64,000 nt of DNA from Asparagopsis taxiformis (GCA_030407315.1 JALQPE010000342.1:25400-89399); one strand, 5' to 3'. Counted from the stretch's first letter, positions 1-11,103 are shown. Numbers and translations: made by a program. Notes: a model not told the origin generated them from the letters alone.

Positions 1-869
1 TCTTTCATTCTCTTCACCGTTATTATTTCGTCGTGTTAGGATCTTCAATCTCCACACCATGAAATTATTCCCTCTCCCTTCCGCCTCGCACATCCTCCCT
101 CTGCAATGTGTTCCCTTCCGCCTCAACGTCTTCCATGAGTGATAGTCACACATTTCTCAGCTTTTTCGCGCGTCGTAAGTGCTCTCTTGCGTATTCCTTG
201 CATTCTTCCCCGCCTGTTCACCGCAAGTTTCCGTCGCCAACTTGGGCGAAATCAATTCTACTCAAGCGGAAACATTGTTTCTGGCGAATTTTTTTGGAAT
301 GGCATCACCAGCAACGACCACAACTAACACCACCAAATTCTACCGCCCATTCGCATGGCTTTCCTCAGCCTTTGTCTGATCCCAGAGTCACGAGGAAAGC
401 GTTCATATCACTCACAGAAAACATTGCGAAAATTGCAACCTCCACCCAAGCCTACTTCGAAGCGCTTTCGCCATACGTACCATACTTCAGATGTCGTAAC
501 CAAAGGTGGCGCTCGAATTCGCCTCTCGGAAGCGCATAATTCGCCAACGGTGCCCTCATCTTCGTCATTTCCTCCAGTGCACACAGCTAAAACACATCGC
601 CAGCTTCCCAGAAATTTTTCCGAGCGCAGTTCTCAGGAGTCAACGTCTTCCGATATTCGTCTTGTTGCTCAAGCCACCACCCGTCGCACCTCTGCAACAG
701 CCACTCCTGCCCTTTCCCGCTCGATCACCACTATTATCTGCTCAAGTATCGTCGACAGACACACTTAATCTCAATGACAGTCCTCGCATTCGCTTACCCG
801 ATCCGCTGCGACACAACGATCAAGCGACACTTTGATGCATTGGTAGAGACAGTGGTGGAACAATAGCAC
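1..869. other. No gene recognised
   Basis: Several overlapping plus-strand open stretches exist (for example 108-539, 355-768, 506-835), but they overlap in different frames, are Ser/Pro/Arg-rich and show no recognisable domain. One of them may be the 5' part of the frame-broken gene that becomes clear from about 870. I see no repeat, RNA gene or promoter here. Confidence 0.4.
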
Positions 870-3753
870 ATGATGAGAGAACAAGACGTTAATATTATCT
901 CTCTGATGATAGCGACGTCAGTGGTCTGGCGAAGGAAAACGAAGATCTCTCTAGTGACATTCTACTATGGAAGCTTGAGTGGGCAACGCTAAACGGATAC
1001 CAATCCGAACGGGCTCGTATTCTGCTTCGGATTTCCAAGACCTACAAAGATACTGAGTATTTCCGTGAAGCTCTTCGCTTAATCCACGAAGCGTTAAAGG
1101 CACTTGGCAGTTTCCGTGACACGGCTCTAGCTCTGGCAAGTGAACTGGAATACATTGCGGAAAGTATTACCCGAATGATAGGATTGATTGCTCCCCCGCG
1201 GTCCGAGGAAACTACGCTTGGAGCTGAATACGTGCGTTATTGCTTGTTCTCCCCGCGTCGTTTGGTTTCTCGCGATGTGGACAACTGTTATGAGCCTCGG
1301 AGAAATGAAATGCTTGCAGCAGCAGCGGATATTGCGAGTTTGACTAGTCTCGTAGCTTCATCTTTGGGTATGAAGATGCCAACAACGCAGCGTCAAATGT
1401 TCGCTCGATCGAGAATCAAGGAAATAGCGGCAGATCTGCGTCAGCAATATTATGAGATATCACAGAATATTCTTCAGAATGACGGAGATGAATCAGAAAT
1501 CACTGAAGTGTACAGAAGGTAACCGGGGCTTCCACATCTGGATTCACCTATAATGTCGGGGATTTCGGTGACGTCGGAGAAGAAGTTGAAGAAGATTGGG
1601 ATGCTGAATTGGAAAGGAACAGAATATCGTTATCGAAAGGTGATGTGAAGTACACAAATCCAACGATGCAGCAATGTTTGGTGCGGGGTACCAACAGATA
1701 CATCATTGAGTATCGATGCTTCGATTGATCATGCGTTTCCGATATTCACCAAGGCCGCTGAGCTAAGGAAGTTGTTTCATGGTATTGATGGAGGAAAGAA
1801 AGGAATTGGCAAAGGGACGGCACATTTCTCACGTTGGGCAATCGGCCCTCAGCCGCGGCATTTTATTGAAGCTGAACTCAGGCAGTATCTAGGTCGAATT
1901 GGGGAACATGCTGCAGCAAGTACATACTCGTCTCAACAAATGTTCCCGAAACCAACCCAACCATTTGACGGACAACTGATGGGTCCTCGAGAGCATGACA
2001 ACTTTTTGAGGCGATACGTTCGAAGCAGGGATCCTGGATTGCCGAAAAAACTCTTCAATGGCGTTCACACAACATCATTATGGAATCCGTCTGAAGTCTG
2101 TAAACTTAACTCCAATATACACCTAATTGATGACACTGATTCGTTCTCTTCTGACAGCACTATCCTCACTCCGGACTTTGGACTGCGACTTCTTGATTTG
2201 GTTTGGAAAGTGGTGCGTTCCCAAGCCCCGCTGGAGACAAAGCAGTCACATGTACGACGATTGATACTGAACTCGTTTTCCAAGGTTTCAACTGCTGCAA
2301 AGATGACGCCTGCACAAGACAAGGTTGACCGTCAGAAAAGACTTGGCATGCTTGCCGGGCTGCTTGAGTCAATTCGTCCAGCGAGGGAAATAGTCACGGA
2401 TTCAGGGGAGCAAGCAGTTGGCTTCTCGTGCATGTATGTTCTTCGGAATAACCGCAGCTACTGTTACCCTGCAGCTAAAGCAGCCGTGGAACTATTTCAA
2501 GCTGAAAGTACGGCACATTGTGGATTGAAAGCTGTCGTCTCTGCTGTTCTGCATGATCGATGTGTAGCCAGTGAAGACTACGTGGAGATGAAAGCGATAT
2601 AATGACAGAGAATACTGCAAGGGACGCATCTCTCACCGAAATACTGTGCCACGGAGCTAAGACAATCCGTAGTGGATGTCTGCATGCTTTGTACTGGCGA
2701 ACAAAAGCTGGCTTTGACGAATCTTCCGATAGTAACTCTCTTGAAAGATTACTGCATGCCGAAGTCACTTCTAGCCTTTTCCTGACCGATGTGTTATCTC
2801 ACCTGTTGATGGGTAACCACTTGATCTTTCGAAAGAAGTTACCCTCTTGTGCATTCCAGACGCGACAAACGAAATCAATAGACTCGAATACTTTGGTCGA
2901 TGAAACGAGGCGGGTAAGCTCACCTGAACTAATTGGAGAACTTCAATCTCTATGGCTATCTCTATCGTCCTCCGCAGGTGTAGTTCGTTCGAAGGTTTCA
3001 TTTGCCCTCGCACACCATAGCAAAGTTTATCAACGTGATTATGCTCGGGCTGAGAGGTTTTCTCTTTGACGGGCTGCGGTCAGTTCATACGGCTTCAACG
3101 CCCCAGGGCTATCCAGATTCTTTCTTTTCAAGCCTGCTGCATATCTCACCGATTGCTATTGAGTCTTCACCTCTCGGAGAACCAATCCTGACATCGTACG
3201 GCCAACTAGCTCTATCCTATTCGAAATATCGCTACGGTATAGCTGCTTTGGAAGCCGCCACGGATAGTCGACGGGTAAGTAGTTTGAACAAAGACGAGTA
3301 TCGTTCTGAAATGGCTAAAGTAATCGAAGCGGCTGAAAGGAATAGTGATTGCAGAAGATCTTTGCCTCTACTCTATAATCTCCGAACTATTCTTCACCCG
3401 AAAGACGGTCTGCGGAATGAGGTTCTACATCAAAATTTATCGGAACGTTGAAGGCTTGTCGTGGACAGAATTATGACGATGCCAATTACCTTTCTTGGGA
3501 AAGCATACTCCGCCAGCCCTATTTCAACATTGCTGTACGATTAATAAAACCACGGTGCACAAAAAATTTTTTTGTAAAAACTGAAGTAAACCACGAGCTC
3601 AGATATGATATGATTTTCTTAGAAACTACCAATAGGGTTGCAGCAGTGTTGGACGGCAGAATCTCAATGGGTAGGAACAGGCTGTCCGTACAACAAACCA
3701 GAAAGGTTGCGACAGGCTGTCAGACAACGTATTTGAGCAGGGCTACAAGCTGA
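870..3753 (+). pseudogene. Unidentified frame-broken or intron-containing gene inside E1
   Basis: Open reading moves between two frames: about 893-1522, 1510-1728, 1706-2602, 2602-3069, 2984-3451 and 3448-3753, always alternating between frame 2 and frame 1. The segments abut or overlap by a few bases, which suggests one long protein of roughly 900 residues broken by indels or small introns. The N-terminal part is helical and charged (LLWKLEWATLNGYQSERAR, EALRLIHEALKALG), followed by an acidic stretch (GDVGEEVEEDWDAE) and a mixed globular-looking part. I recognise no family, catalytic motif or zinc finger. One join (2914-2983) looks like a real intron. The gene reads towards the element terminus, ending about 0.46 kb from it, which fits a cargo or accessory gene of the transposon. 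Confidence 0.4.
2914..2983 (+). other. Candidate 70-nt spliceosomal intron
   Basis: GTAAGC follows codon CGG at 2911-2913. A pyrimidine-rich tract leads to CCGCAG (2977) and then GTGTAG (2983), with a CTAAT-like branch site at about 2929. Splicing to the AG at 2983 joins frame 1 to the open frame 2 (reading FVRRFHLPSHTI). Splicing to the AG at 2977 would give an immediate stop. Confidence 0.4.
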
Positions 3754-3971
3754 AACATGTGTGGAATTCCAATGTAATTCCAGTCAATCATTATTTTCTA
3801 CTCATTGGCTACAATTCAATCAACATTATCTGGGTCAATCAACATCTCAAAATTTGCCAATTCTGGTTTCGAAAGTAGGTTCTGTTCATATCGAAATCAG
3901 TGTTCTGTCTCAGACAGTAAAAATCACTGTCTCACCGTACTGTCTGAGGTCCCCTTTTCAACACCGTAGTG

Positions 3972-4217
3972 TAGTATTCCGCCATATGTACTAGAGAAAG
4001 TGGATGTCGGGTCCTAGTATTCCGCCAAACGTACTAGAGAAAGTGGATGTCGGGCCCTAGTATTCCGCCATATGTACTAGAGAAAGTGGACGTCCGCATC
4101 CAAAAAAATTTTATTTTTTTGGACGCGGACGTTCATTTGTTCTTGTGAATCTCGGGGCCGACTAGGACCCGTACTAGAGAGACTGGACGTCCGCGTCCAC
4201 TTCCGAAAACACAGACG
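3972..4217 (-). repeat. Subterminal repeat block and terminus of E1
   Basis: Three 43-bp units start at 3972, 4015 and 4058, each containing TAGTATTCCGCC and GTACTAGAGAAAGTGG. They are followed by an imperfect hairpin (GGACGTCCGCATCC, an A/T spacer, then GGACGCGGACGTTC) and a terminus reading CACAGACG at 4210-4217. The inverted equivalent with four units is at 56027-56333. Confidence 0.75.
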
Positions 4218-4646
4218 GAGGTGGCACGTCACCGGAGGCGCTCTCAACCAAGCCCGTAGGCACTACATGCGATCAGCCTCACGTGCAGCGATGGGTAGGG
4301 AGTACGCAGCTCGACGGAGACGAAGCCTCGTTAGGCGAAAACGTAATACGTAACGTAGAAGTCAGTCGTAGACTAGAGCCGTTGCTCGTTCGATAATTGT
4401 CCCCATTTCCCTCCCGGCACGATGCCAATACCTATTAGCCACGATGGCATCGCTTTACAGTGTAAACACTGCTTCGTAACGTCCCCGAATGGAAAGGACC
4501 TTGTGGGTCGCACGTAGGGACCCGTTGGTCCGTTGGCCGTTGCCAGTACGTTCGTTGCACACGTGTGCCGGTTGCGCGCGCGCATGCGCCAGCAATGGTC
4601 GAGCATTGCTGTCGCCGGTCGTGTCCGCCGAAATTCGAATTCCGCG

Positions 4647-4670
4647 GAAATTGCAAATATTTGCAATTTC
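4647..4670. repeat. 24-bp perfect palindrome
   Basis: The half-site GAAATTGCAAAT is followed directly by its reverse complement. It lies at the 3' edge of the decayed minus-strand gene, where that reading loses its coding look. It could form a cruciform or be a short element terminus; nothing decides between them. Confidence 0.6.
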
Positions 4671-5937
4671 AGAATTGCCACGTATACTACAAGCGGCATT
4701 CTCAATCAAACAGATCATTTTGTCTTCTTGCTCGGCCAATTGGACTACATCAAGCGTTCTCCTGCTTTCGTCTCCGTTCTGAATGCTGCGCAAGATACTT
4801 GCACTTTTCTCTCCACTCATACCAGGCCTAGAAGCTTCTTCTATCTTTCTGGTCTTGGCGTCCGCCAACTTTCCCATTTTTTGACAGGCCCTAGAAAAAA
4901 CATCCTCTACTTCATTCTTTCTGCCTACGCAACGCCTTTTCACTTGTAAGGCATTTTGAGAAGGAGAATAAGCAGAATTTCTCTTTCACCCTACCGTCTC
5001 GTTCCGTTCATCTGCCTTTTCTCCAGCGCGAAACTCGTCATATCCAATATTATCTTCTCCCGAAATATCAATTGTTTTTGACACCAGACGCATGAATGTG
5101 TCATCTTGATATGGAGTTTCAAGTCTGGCTGTGCAAAAAATGATAAATACCCTCTTTCCACTAGTTGAAAGCTCTCCATTCTCGTGATAGCGAAGAAAAT
5201 TGGGGAAGCGCTCAGGTTCATTTTGACCCGATTTCTGCCAATGGTGCTTCGGAGCTGTAAAAGCTGCTCTGCCATCTATGAAAAACATCCTTCAGCTTGG
5301 ATGCTCGACGAAACTCCAGTGGCTTGGCTGTAGGATCTACATCGTCCAGTCTCCCTTTAAATCCCTCTCCTCCTGTGACAATTGCGTTATTGAAGCGATC
5401 TTCTATTATAGTCCAGAAATACCCCCTAGAAACTCCCTCATCCAAATGCCTCCTTTGAAGCAAATCTTCTGTAGCTTGCATGACTGCGGAGCGCGCGACC
5501 TCATCATCTCTCAAAATCAACATGAGACGGGCAAATTCATTGAGCGAGAAAGGATTTTTATGTGATCCCTGATCTTCATTTGCAGGGATCATATGTGATC
5601 CCTGCTCTTCATTTCGCAACTCTGAATCACTCAATTCTAGAATGCTCCCTTCTTTGTTCCTTTTCCTGCGCCAAGCGTTTCTCATATTTTTCTGCTCGAG
5701 TGTAGGGAGGTTTTGAAAAAGGGAATCCAGAGAAGGTGCCTTAAAAATAAGCTCGGGTGTTCTTTCATGTCTTTCCTTGAAGGCATCAAAAGTTTTCGTA
5801 TCCCTTGTTCTGTCTACATATGGTCTCAAGAATGAACCAGACTGCGATAATATGATAGCCTTTACCATTGCCCTTGCAACTAGTACATTCTTGTTCCCAC
5901 CCACCTTCATATTCCAACACTTATTAATGATACGCAA
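4670..5937 (-). pseudogene. Decayed hypothetical gene of a probably repetitive family
   Basis: Reading starts with ATG at 5937 and runs to a stop at 5218. A one-base shift near 5230 (run of As) leads into a second open segment ending at 4986 with a TGA, and the same frame continues as coding-like sequence to about 4670. In the order read there are a basic region with an Arg/Lys cluster (AWRRKRNKEG), a stretch LNEFARLMLILRDDEVARS, then GYFWTIIEDRFNNA, FHRWQSSF and RFPNFLRYHENGELS. I have a vague memory of similar patterns in repeat-associated hypothetical proteins of algae and oomycetes, but I cannot name a domain. A 33-bp tandem duplication lies within it at about 5563-5615. Two breaks mean it is not functional as it stands. 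Confidence 0.4.
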
Positions 5938-6023
5938 TTATTTGTGCGTACAGTGAGATAAAAACGAGTACAGCAAATCTGCGAAACTGAGCAGATCTCC
6001 GAACGGCTGCCCTACCGTAGGGC

Positions 6024-6064
6024 GATCAGAGATATGCGGAGGTGACCTCCGCATATCTCTGATC
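6024..6064. repeat. 41-bp inverted repeat with a one-base spacer
   Basis: The left arm (20 bases beginning GATCAGAGATATGCGG) and its exact reverse complement are separated by a single G at 6044. It sits about 90 bp upstream of the ATG of the decayed minus-strand gene at 5937. Possible roles are a transposon end, a hairpin or a dimeric binding site; the sequence does not say which. Confidence 0.75.
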
Positions 6065-6635
6065 TTCTGAATTTGTTTGCGTCTTTTCACTGATATCGAT
6101 AAACCCTCCCTGTTTGATTACACCAATGGTGTCCATTTTGAACACACTCTCTCCAAAGAGTTCCACTTAAGATGCGTTCCTCAGAGCCGAAGCAATTCCG
6201 TAGTATTTAGCCATTTAAGCTTATCTACAATGCACAAAATAAGTGCATTTGGAATCTGGGAGGAACCGATTCTGTGCAGACATAACTTTGTGATGAAAAT
6301 TGCGAGACTATGCCCGCTGTGTCAGACATGACCGCCGTTGCACGCGCTCTTGCGTCTACCTGCGTAATTTGCAAACATTCAGGGTACAGCCATTTTTCTC
6401 TACATCGAAGACCTGCGAATCTTGTATACACATACACCTGAAGGTATTAATTTCCACGCAATCTCTCCTCGAGCAAAACGTGTTTCCAGAAGTCGCGGTA
6501 GCTGGTATTGAATCAGGCCAAAGGTGGTTGGGGACTGTAGGACACATTTCTAGATCTGTACTGTTGTCAGGGTATCCGTAAGCTACTTTTCAGTTGTCTC
6601 CCAAGTGCAAGCTCGTCTGCTGATACGACAAGTGT
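6065..6635. other. No feature recognised
   Basis: Only short overlapping open stretches on both strands with no recognisable domain. The last five bases, AGTGT (6631-6635), are the left target-site duplicate of Copia A. Confidence 0.5.
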
Positions 6636-6737
6636 TGTTGAGTTGATCGTCTGATCGTACGTTTATTGTCTCATGACGGTCGGCGGTTGAGGTTTAAATC
6701 TGATTCACTAGCTGTAAATACTGTAAGTTATTCGTCA
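6636..6737 (-). repeat. 3' LTR of Copia A
   Basis: 102 bp, beginning TGACGAATAAC and ending CTCAACA in element orientation, with ATTTAAACC and AATAAA as likely TATA and poly(A) signals. It is about 94% identical to the 5' LTR at 11104-11205. Confidence 0.85.
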
Positions 6738-6784
6738 GGAGCCTGATATTGGACACGGCGTGTAAAGGGAGAAGTTATTCGTCA
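6738..6784 (-). repeat. Extra 47 bp with a second copy of the LTR start
   Basis: AAGTTATTCGTCA (the LTR edge, reversed) occurs at 6725-6737 and again at 6772-6784, separated by 34 bp of unique sequence. This lies between the end of pol and the 3' LTR. Nothing like it accompanies the 5' LTR. Copia B shows a similar arrangement in its 3' LTR. Confidence 0.75.
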
Positions 6785-9700
6785 GTCGCCGCAGGGCGTG
6801 GGCGATGTGAGGCGAAGGAGGCCTATCTTGTTGATGAATTGTGCCGGTTTAAGGGCTTTCGTAAGTATGTCTGCCGGGTTGGAGTTAGAGGGAATGTGAG
6901 TTGGATCTATTAGTTTGTTGGTAAACTGCTCACGAAGCCAATGGTACTTGATGTCGATATGACGAGATTTCGGTGTTGGAAAAGTAGCTTTCGTGGTGGT
7001 GATAGCTGCAGCGTTGTCTATGTAAATGGTGACCGGAGATACAGTGGGATGTCCAGTTTCAGAGAGGAAGTTGGATAGGGTGAGGGCCAATTGGGAAGTG
7101 TGGAAACTGGCGACGTACTCGGCATGGTGTGTAGAGGGGGCAACGTGGTCTTGTCGCTTAGATTGCCATGCAATGGGAGAATTGTTGTAAAGGATTAGGG
7201 ATCCAGTAGTGGATCGACGTGTTGTGGGACATGCAGCATGGTCTGCATCGGAATAGGCTGTGAGTGGGGATGAGTATCCACGTTTGTATAGGATACCAGT
7301 GTGTCGCGTGCTTTGAGGTATCGGAGAACTCTTAGTGCGGGTTTCCAGTGGTGATTAGTTGGTGCATTGGAGAAGCGCCCAAGGAAACCGACAATGAATG
7401 CGATGTCGGGGCGAGTACAGTCTGTGACATAGCGAAGGGAGCCAATGAGTGCTTTGTAGTCAAATTTGTTGTTGTCGAGCGGGGAATCTGTGTTGTTTTC
7501 TGCCGATATGAGTTCAGAGGCAATGGTGGAGTTGAATGTTTTGGAGTCAGTGAGTCGAAAACGTTAAGGAGGGAGTCAATGTATGCTGGTTGGGATATGA
7601 GTATGCCTTCTTTGGAGTGTGTCACTTTCCAACCAAGTATGTGTTCGACGGTGCCAAGGTCTTTAAGGGTGTATTTGTGTTGGATAGCGATTTGACGTTC
7701 TGAACTAGATGGTCGGAGTTGGTTACGACTAAGAAGTCGTCACACGGTGATCACTAGGAGTACACAATGATTGCTCATCGGATGGGTCACGGTGTATAAA
7801 AGAGCATGAGTCACTGGAGAGGCGGGTAAAGCCGATATTTTGTAAGTGAGAGGCAAGGCCGTCGGTGAATATTTTACGGGCCTGTTTGCTGCCATACATG
7901 TTGCCTTTCAGTTTGGCAACATGGTCAGGGTACTTTTTGGAGCCGTCAAAACGGGAAGGCTGTTGAGATAGATTTCTGTGTTGGGTGGCAGGCGTTCATG
8001 TAAAAGGCAGACTCAAGGTCCCAATGGTATACCTTGTAGTCGTGTGTGGCAGCTAGAGACAGTGCAGTGCGGATAGAGTCACGGTTGGCAACGGGACTTG
8101 TGACATCTTTAGGGTCATAATGAGTGCCGGCAATTTGCCGGTCGCCGCGAATTGTGCAGCGGTGCTTTTCGAAGAGTTGGATGACCATTACTGTCGTGTT
8201 TGACTTTGAGTATGGTGGTGAAAGGAAGCAATTTGGTGTTTGGGGTAGTTTTGATCTGGGGATGAATTCAAGTATGTCACGGCGCTCGAGGCTGTCTAAT
8301 TCATTGTTCCAGGCTAGTTCCCAAAGGGAAGAGTCCGGTGCGCTACGTGCTTGTTGGACTGTTTTGGGAAATGTGAAAGGTGGGTTTGCATCAATGGTGT
8401 TTGTGATTTCATATGATGTGTTGACGGGGTCTGTGGCAGGGTTATAGATGGTGAAGTCTTTTGCTCGGCAAATACCGGTTTTGTTGGTGTGGGGATCAAA
8501 GAAGTGGTAATGAGTATAGCTTGATCGGCCGATGTAATGGACGAGTCGAGCTCTGGGATCAAGTTTCTTATGTGGTGTTCTGTTGTGGACAAAACCTGGG
8601 ATGCCGAAGGGAAGGAGCGTATCGACTTGTGGTGTGCAGTTGTGATATAGAGCAGCAGGTAATTGGCCGGTGGCACTGTGTGGTGAGTGGTTATGTGTGT
8701 CGGTCGCCGCATATATGGCATAGTCCCAGAGTGAGAGGGGTAAGCGAGAGGTGAGAAGATTAGTTCGGGCAGTGTCGAGGAGCGAGCGATTGATGCGTTC
8801 AGCCAATGAATTTTCTTGTGGTGTATGTGGCACAGTAGGATGTGTATTAATGAGTTCAGCGTTGTAAAACTGTAGCATATCGCGGCTGTAATATTCACCA
8901 GCGTTGTCGGAAGTTAAGTCTGTGATGCGGTGGGGACTATGATGGTGTGTGTTTGTAATGTGGGATTTCAGGGCTGCAGCGGCAAGAGATTTGGTGGGTG
9001 CGCAATGGACGGTAAGGTACCGACTGCCTTTCGTCCAAAAATGTGATGAAGAATCTGTTGTTTTGGAGTGAGGTGTTAGGAAGAGGACCGCATATATCTG
9101 TGTGGAGATGGCTGCCAATGGCGTCAGTGCGTGTGCGGCGGTGAAATGGTGCGGCAGAAACGTTTGCCAATCGCGCAGCCGGAGCAGGTAATTTGGTTGG
9201 AGGGGGCGTAGTAGGGTTTTTGGTAAATTGTCGACGAGGCGGTGTTTTGGCCATGTAATGAAGCTTTTTGGGGTGCACATGATTCATTTTTAAATGCCAT
9301 TCGTGATAATCACGGATTGTGGAAGGAAGGTCAATGTGCATTTTGTGTGGCCGGCGAGGGAACGATGGGGTTTTTGATGTTGTCGCTTTTTGCGTTTGAT
9401 GACTTCTATACGGTGAAGAGGTGCTGATCTTTTCTTTACGCGGTGTCGAGTAGATGCATTGCGGTTTCTTTGAAGTTTTTGACGTGGTTTTCGTCGTTGT
9501 TTTGGGTTTCTGGGGAAATGCACGCGCAGTGAGGGAGTGTGAATTGGTAGGAATGGGTGGGGAGGGAGTGACCAATTTATATAATTGGTTAGTAGACTTG
9601 GGGATGGTGACGAGAATCTCGTCGTCCGCAGGGGTTCAGATTTTCGTTTTATGTAGGCCTGATCTTCCTGGAATAGGACGTCATGTGACTTGTTATTTCA

Positions 9701-10873
9701 CTGACGGAGAGTAAGTTGGAACGTATGGCAGGAGAGACTACGGCCGTATGTGGTGGAAGTGTGAGAGAGTCGGAGATCGGAATGGAGAGTTCGTCGCGGT
9801 GGGTAATTGGTAACGAGGAACCGTCGGCGATGTGGGTGATTGAGTTGTTGGGAGTCATTCCTGGTGGAGGAAGAGCGAGATGGGAGGGGTTAGCTCCGGA
9901 ATCCAGATAGTAGTGTGTTTCATGAGGATAACTTACGGATTCGAGATCGTCCGAATGGTTGAACAGGGGATTGACATTGGAAGTAATGTCTTCATCCTCT
10001 GTAAGGGATATTTTTAGCATGTGCAGGGGTCTGAGAGCGTGTGTTGTTGGAAGGCTTGTGGCGCATGTAGAATTGTCGTAGACGACAGTTGGCAGTATTG
10101 TGCGTGGGCGTACCATGTACAGTGCACCATTGTCCTTTGTAAGCTTGTGGGGGAGGGAAATAGTTGTTGTGCGTTGAATCGAGAGGCACGATGATGGGAT
10201 TTGGCTTTTTGTTGGCGCCTGTTGAATCGTGGGAATGATGATGATGGATTGGGGACAGGAGTGCTGAGTCTGCTAGCTTGGGAAAGCTCGGCACATTTAA
10301 TCATCATGCTTATGACGCGATCCATGGAGAGTGTGTTTTGTGGGTTCAGAGCATTATGGGTGTGGATGGTCTGAAGGAAAGCTGTCCAGTCCGGGTGCTG
10401 TTCTAAGCCCTCTAGTATAAATTGCAGGGTGGTATGTTCGGATTCGATCTGAGGGTAGTTTGCACGCAGCATGAGTGTGCGGATCGCTTTATGTTTAGCG
10501 ATGTATTCGGAAACCGTCATACCGGTGGTCCATGTGATAGATTGTGCTTTCCTGCGGAGATTATCTGGTGTATGTTCGGGATTTGGTGCATTTATACGGG
10601 TGTGGAGCTTGTGATAGAGGATGTGTAGTGGTCCAGTGAGCTCGGTGTCCGTAAAAGAGTTGAGTATGTCGGGGATAGCGTAGTGACGACGAGCAGTTGT
10701 GCCTGGTTGTGTTTGGCTTGGTGTGTTGCGAGGTCTTCTGGGGATAGTTCATCCGGGATAGGAATGGTGAGATAGCCAAGAACGTCTTGAGCGCGAGCAA
10801 AATGCTCTACGCTGATACGCCAAGGTATAAAGTTGTCATGTGTGAGTAAGGGGATTTCAAGTTGGTGCTGCAC
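6785..10873 (-). pseudogene. Copia A gag-pol, multiply frameshifted
   Basis: Gag is in pieces at 10873-10592 and 10520-10014. A zinc-knuckle-like CX2HX4HX4C motif (CTVHGTPTHNTANC) precedes the protease, whose active site reads LDSGANPSH (piece 10116-9649). The integrase shows HX3H (HLKMNHVHPKKLH), TDICGPL, then TSDNAGEYY and PQENSLAERINRS, the core DDE residues. The RT begins ELAWNNELDSLE and is interrupted around 7700-7950, where the catalytic DDFLVV remains but stops surround it. RNase H and the tail end with NPADILTKALKPAQF at about 6830. At least five frame changes and stops make it a pseudogene. Confidence 0.85.
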
Positions 10874-11087
10874 GGCTGGGCGGGATTCATTGGAAATGTA
10901 AGATGATGGGAGAATGTGTGTTCTGAAGTGTCGGTGGGAGGATAGGTCACCGATCTGAGGTGTGTTTGGCGGGAGGATGCGTCGCCGGATCTGGGGTGTG
11001 TAGGCGGGAGAATGCGTCGCCGTTTGTTAGGAACCGAGATGGGTAAACGGAGAGGGGGGCGGTGATTGGAGAGGAAAAACGTTAAGC

Positions 11088-11103
11088 GTCTGGGCTCATA
11101 ACC
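11088..11103 (-). promoter_or_regulatory. Primer-binding site of Copia A
   Basis: In element orientation GGTTATGAGCCCAGAC directly follows the 5' LTR. Its complement contains CTCATAAC, the anticodon loop type of elongator tRNA-Met rather than a tRNA 3' CCA end. Confidence 0.6.

Larger units (their letters stand above)
1..4217. mobile_element. Right-hand end of a DNA transposon (E1), left end outside the window
   Basis: The right edge is a block of 43-bp repeats plus a hairpin and a terminus (3972-4217). The same block occurs inverted at 56027-56333, where it cleanly interrupts a Copia relic and so marks a real element edge. By orientation, the body of this copy lies to the left of 4217. Its contents are the unidentified frame-broken gene at 870-3753 and about 0.9 kb of unassigned DNA. 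The interior does not match the 8 kb of E2 that is visible, so either this is the opposite end of the same family or a different family sharing termini. No TSD can be checked because the left end is missing. Confidence 0.5.

Noticed and set aside
3275..3354. GTAAGT...TTGCAG as a second intron in the E1 gene
   Set aside because: Splicing it leads to a stop seven codons later, whereas the unspliced frame stays open to 3451.
4218..4396. Open plus-strand stretch right after the E1 terminus
   Set aside because: Only about 60 codons, no start codon context and no recognisable motif.
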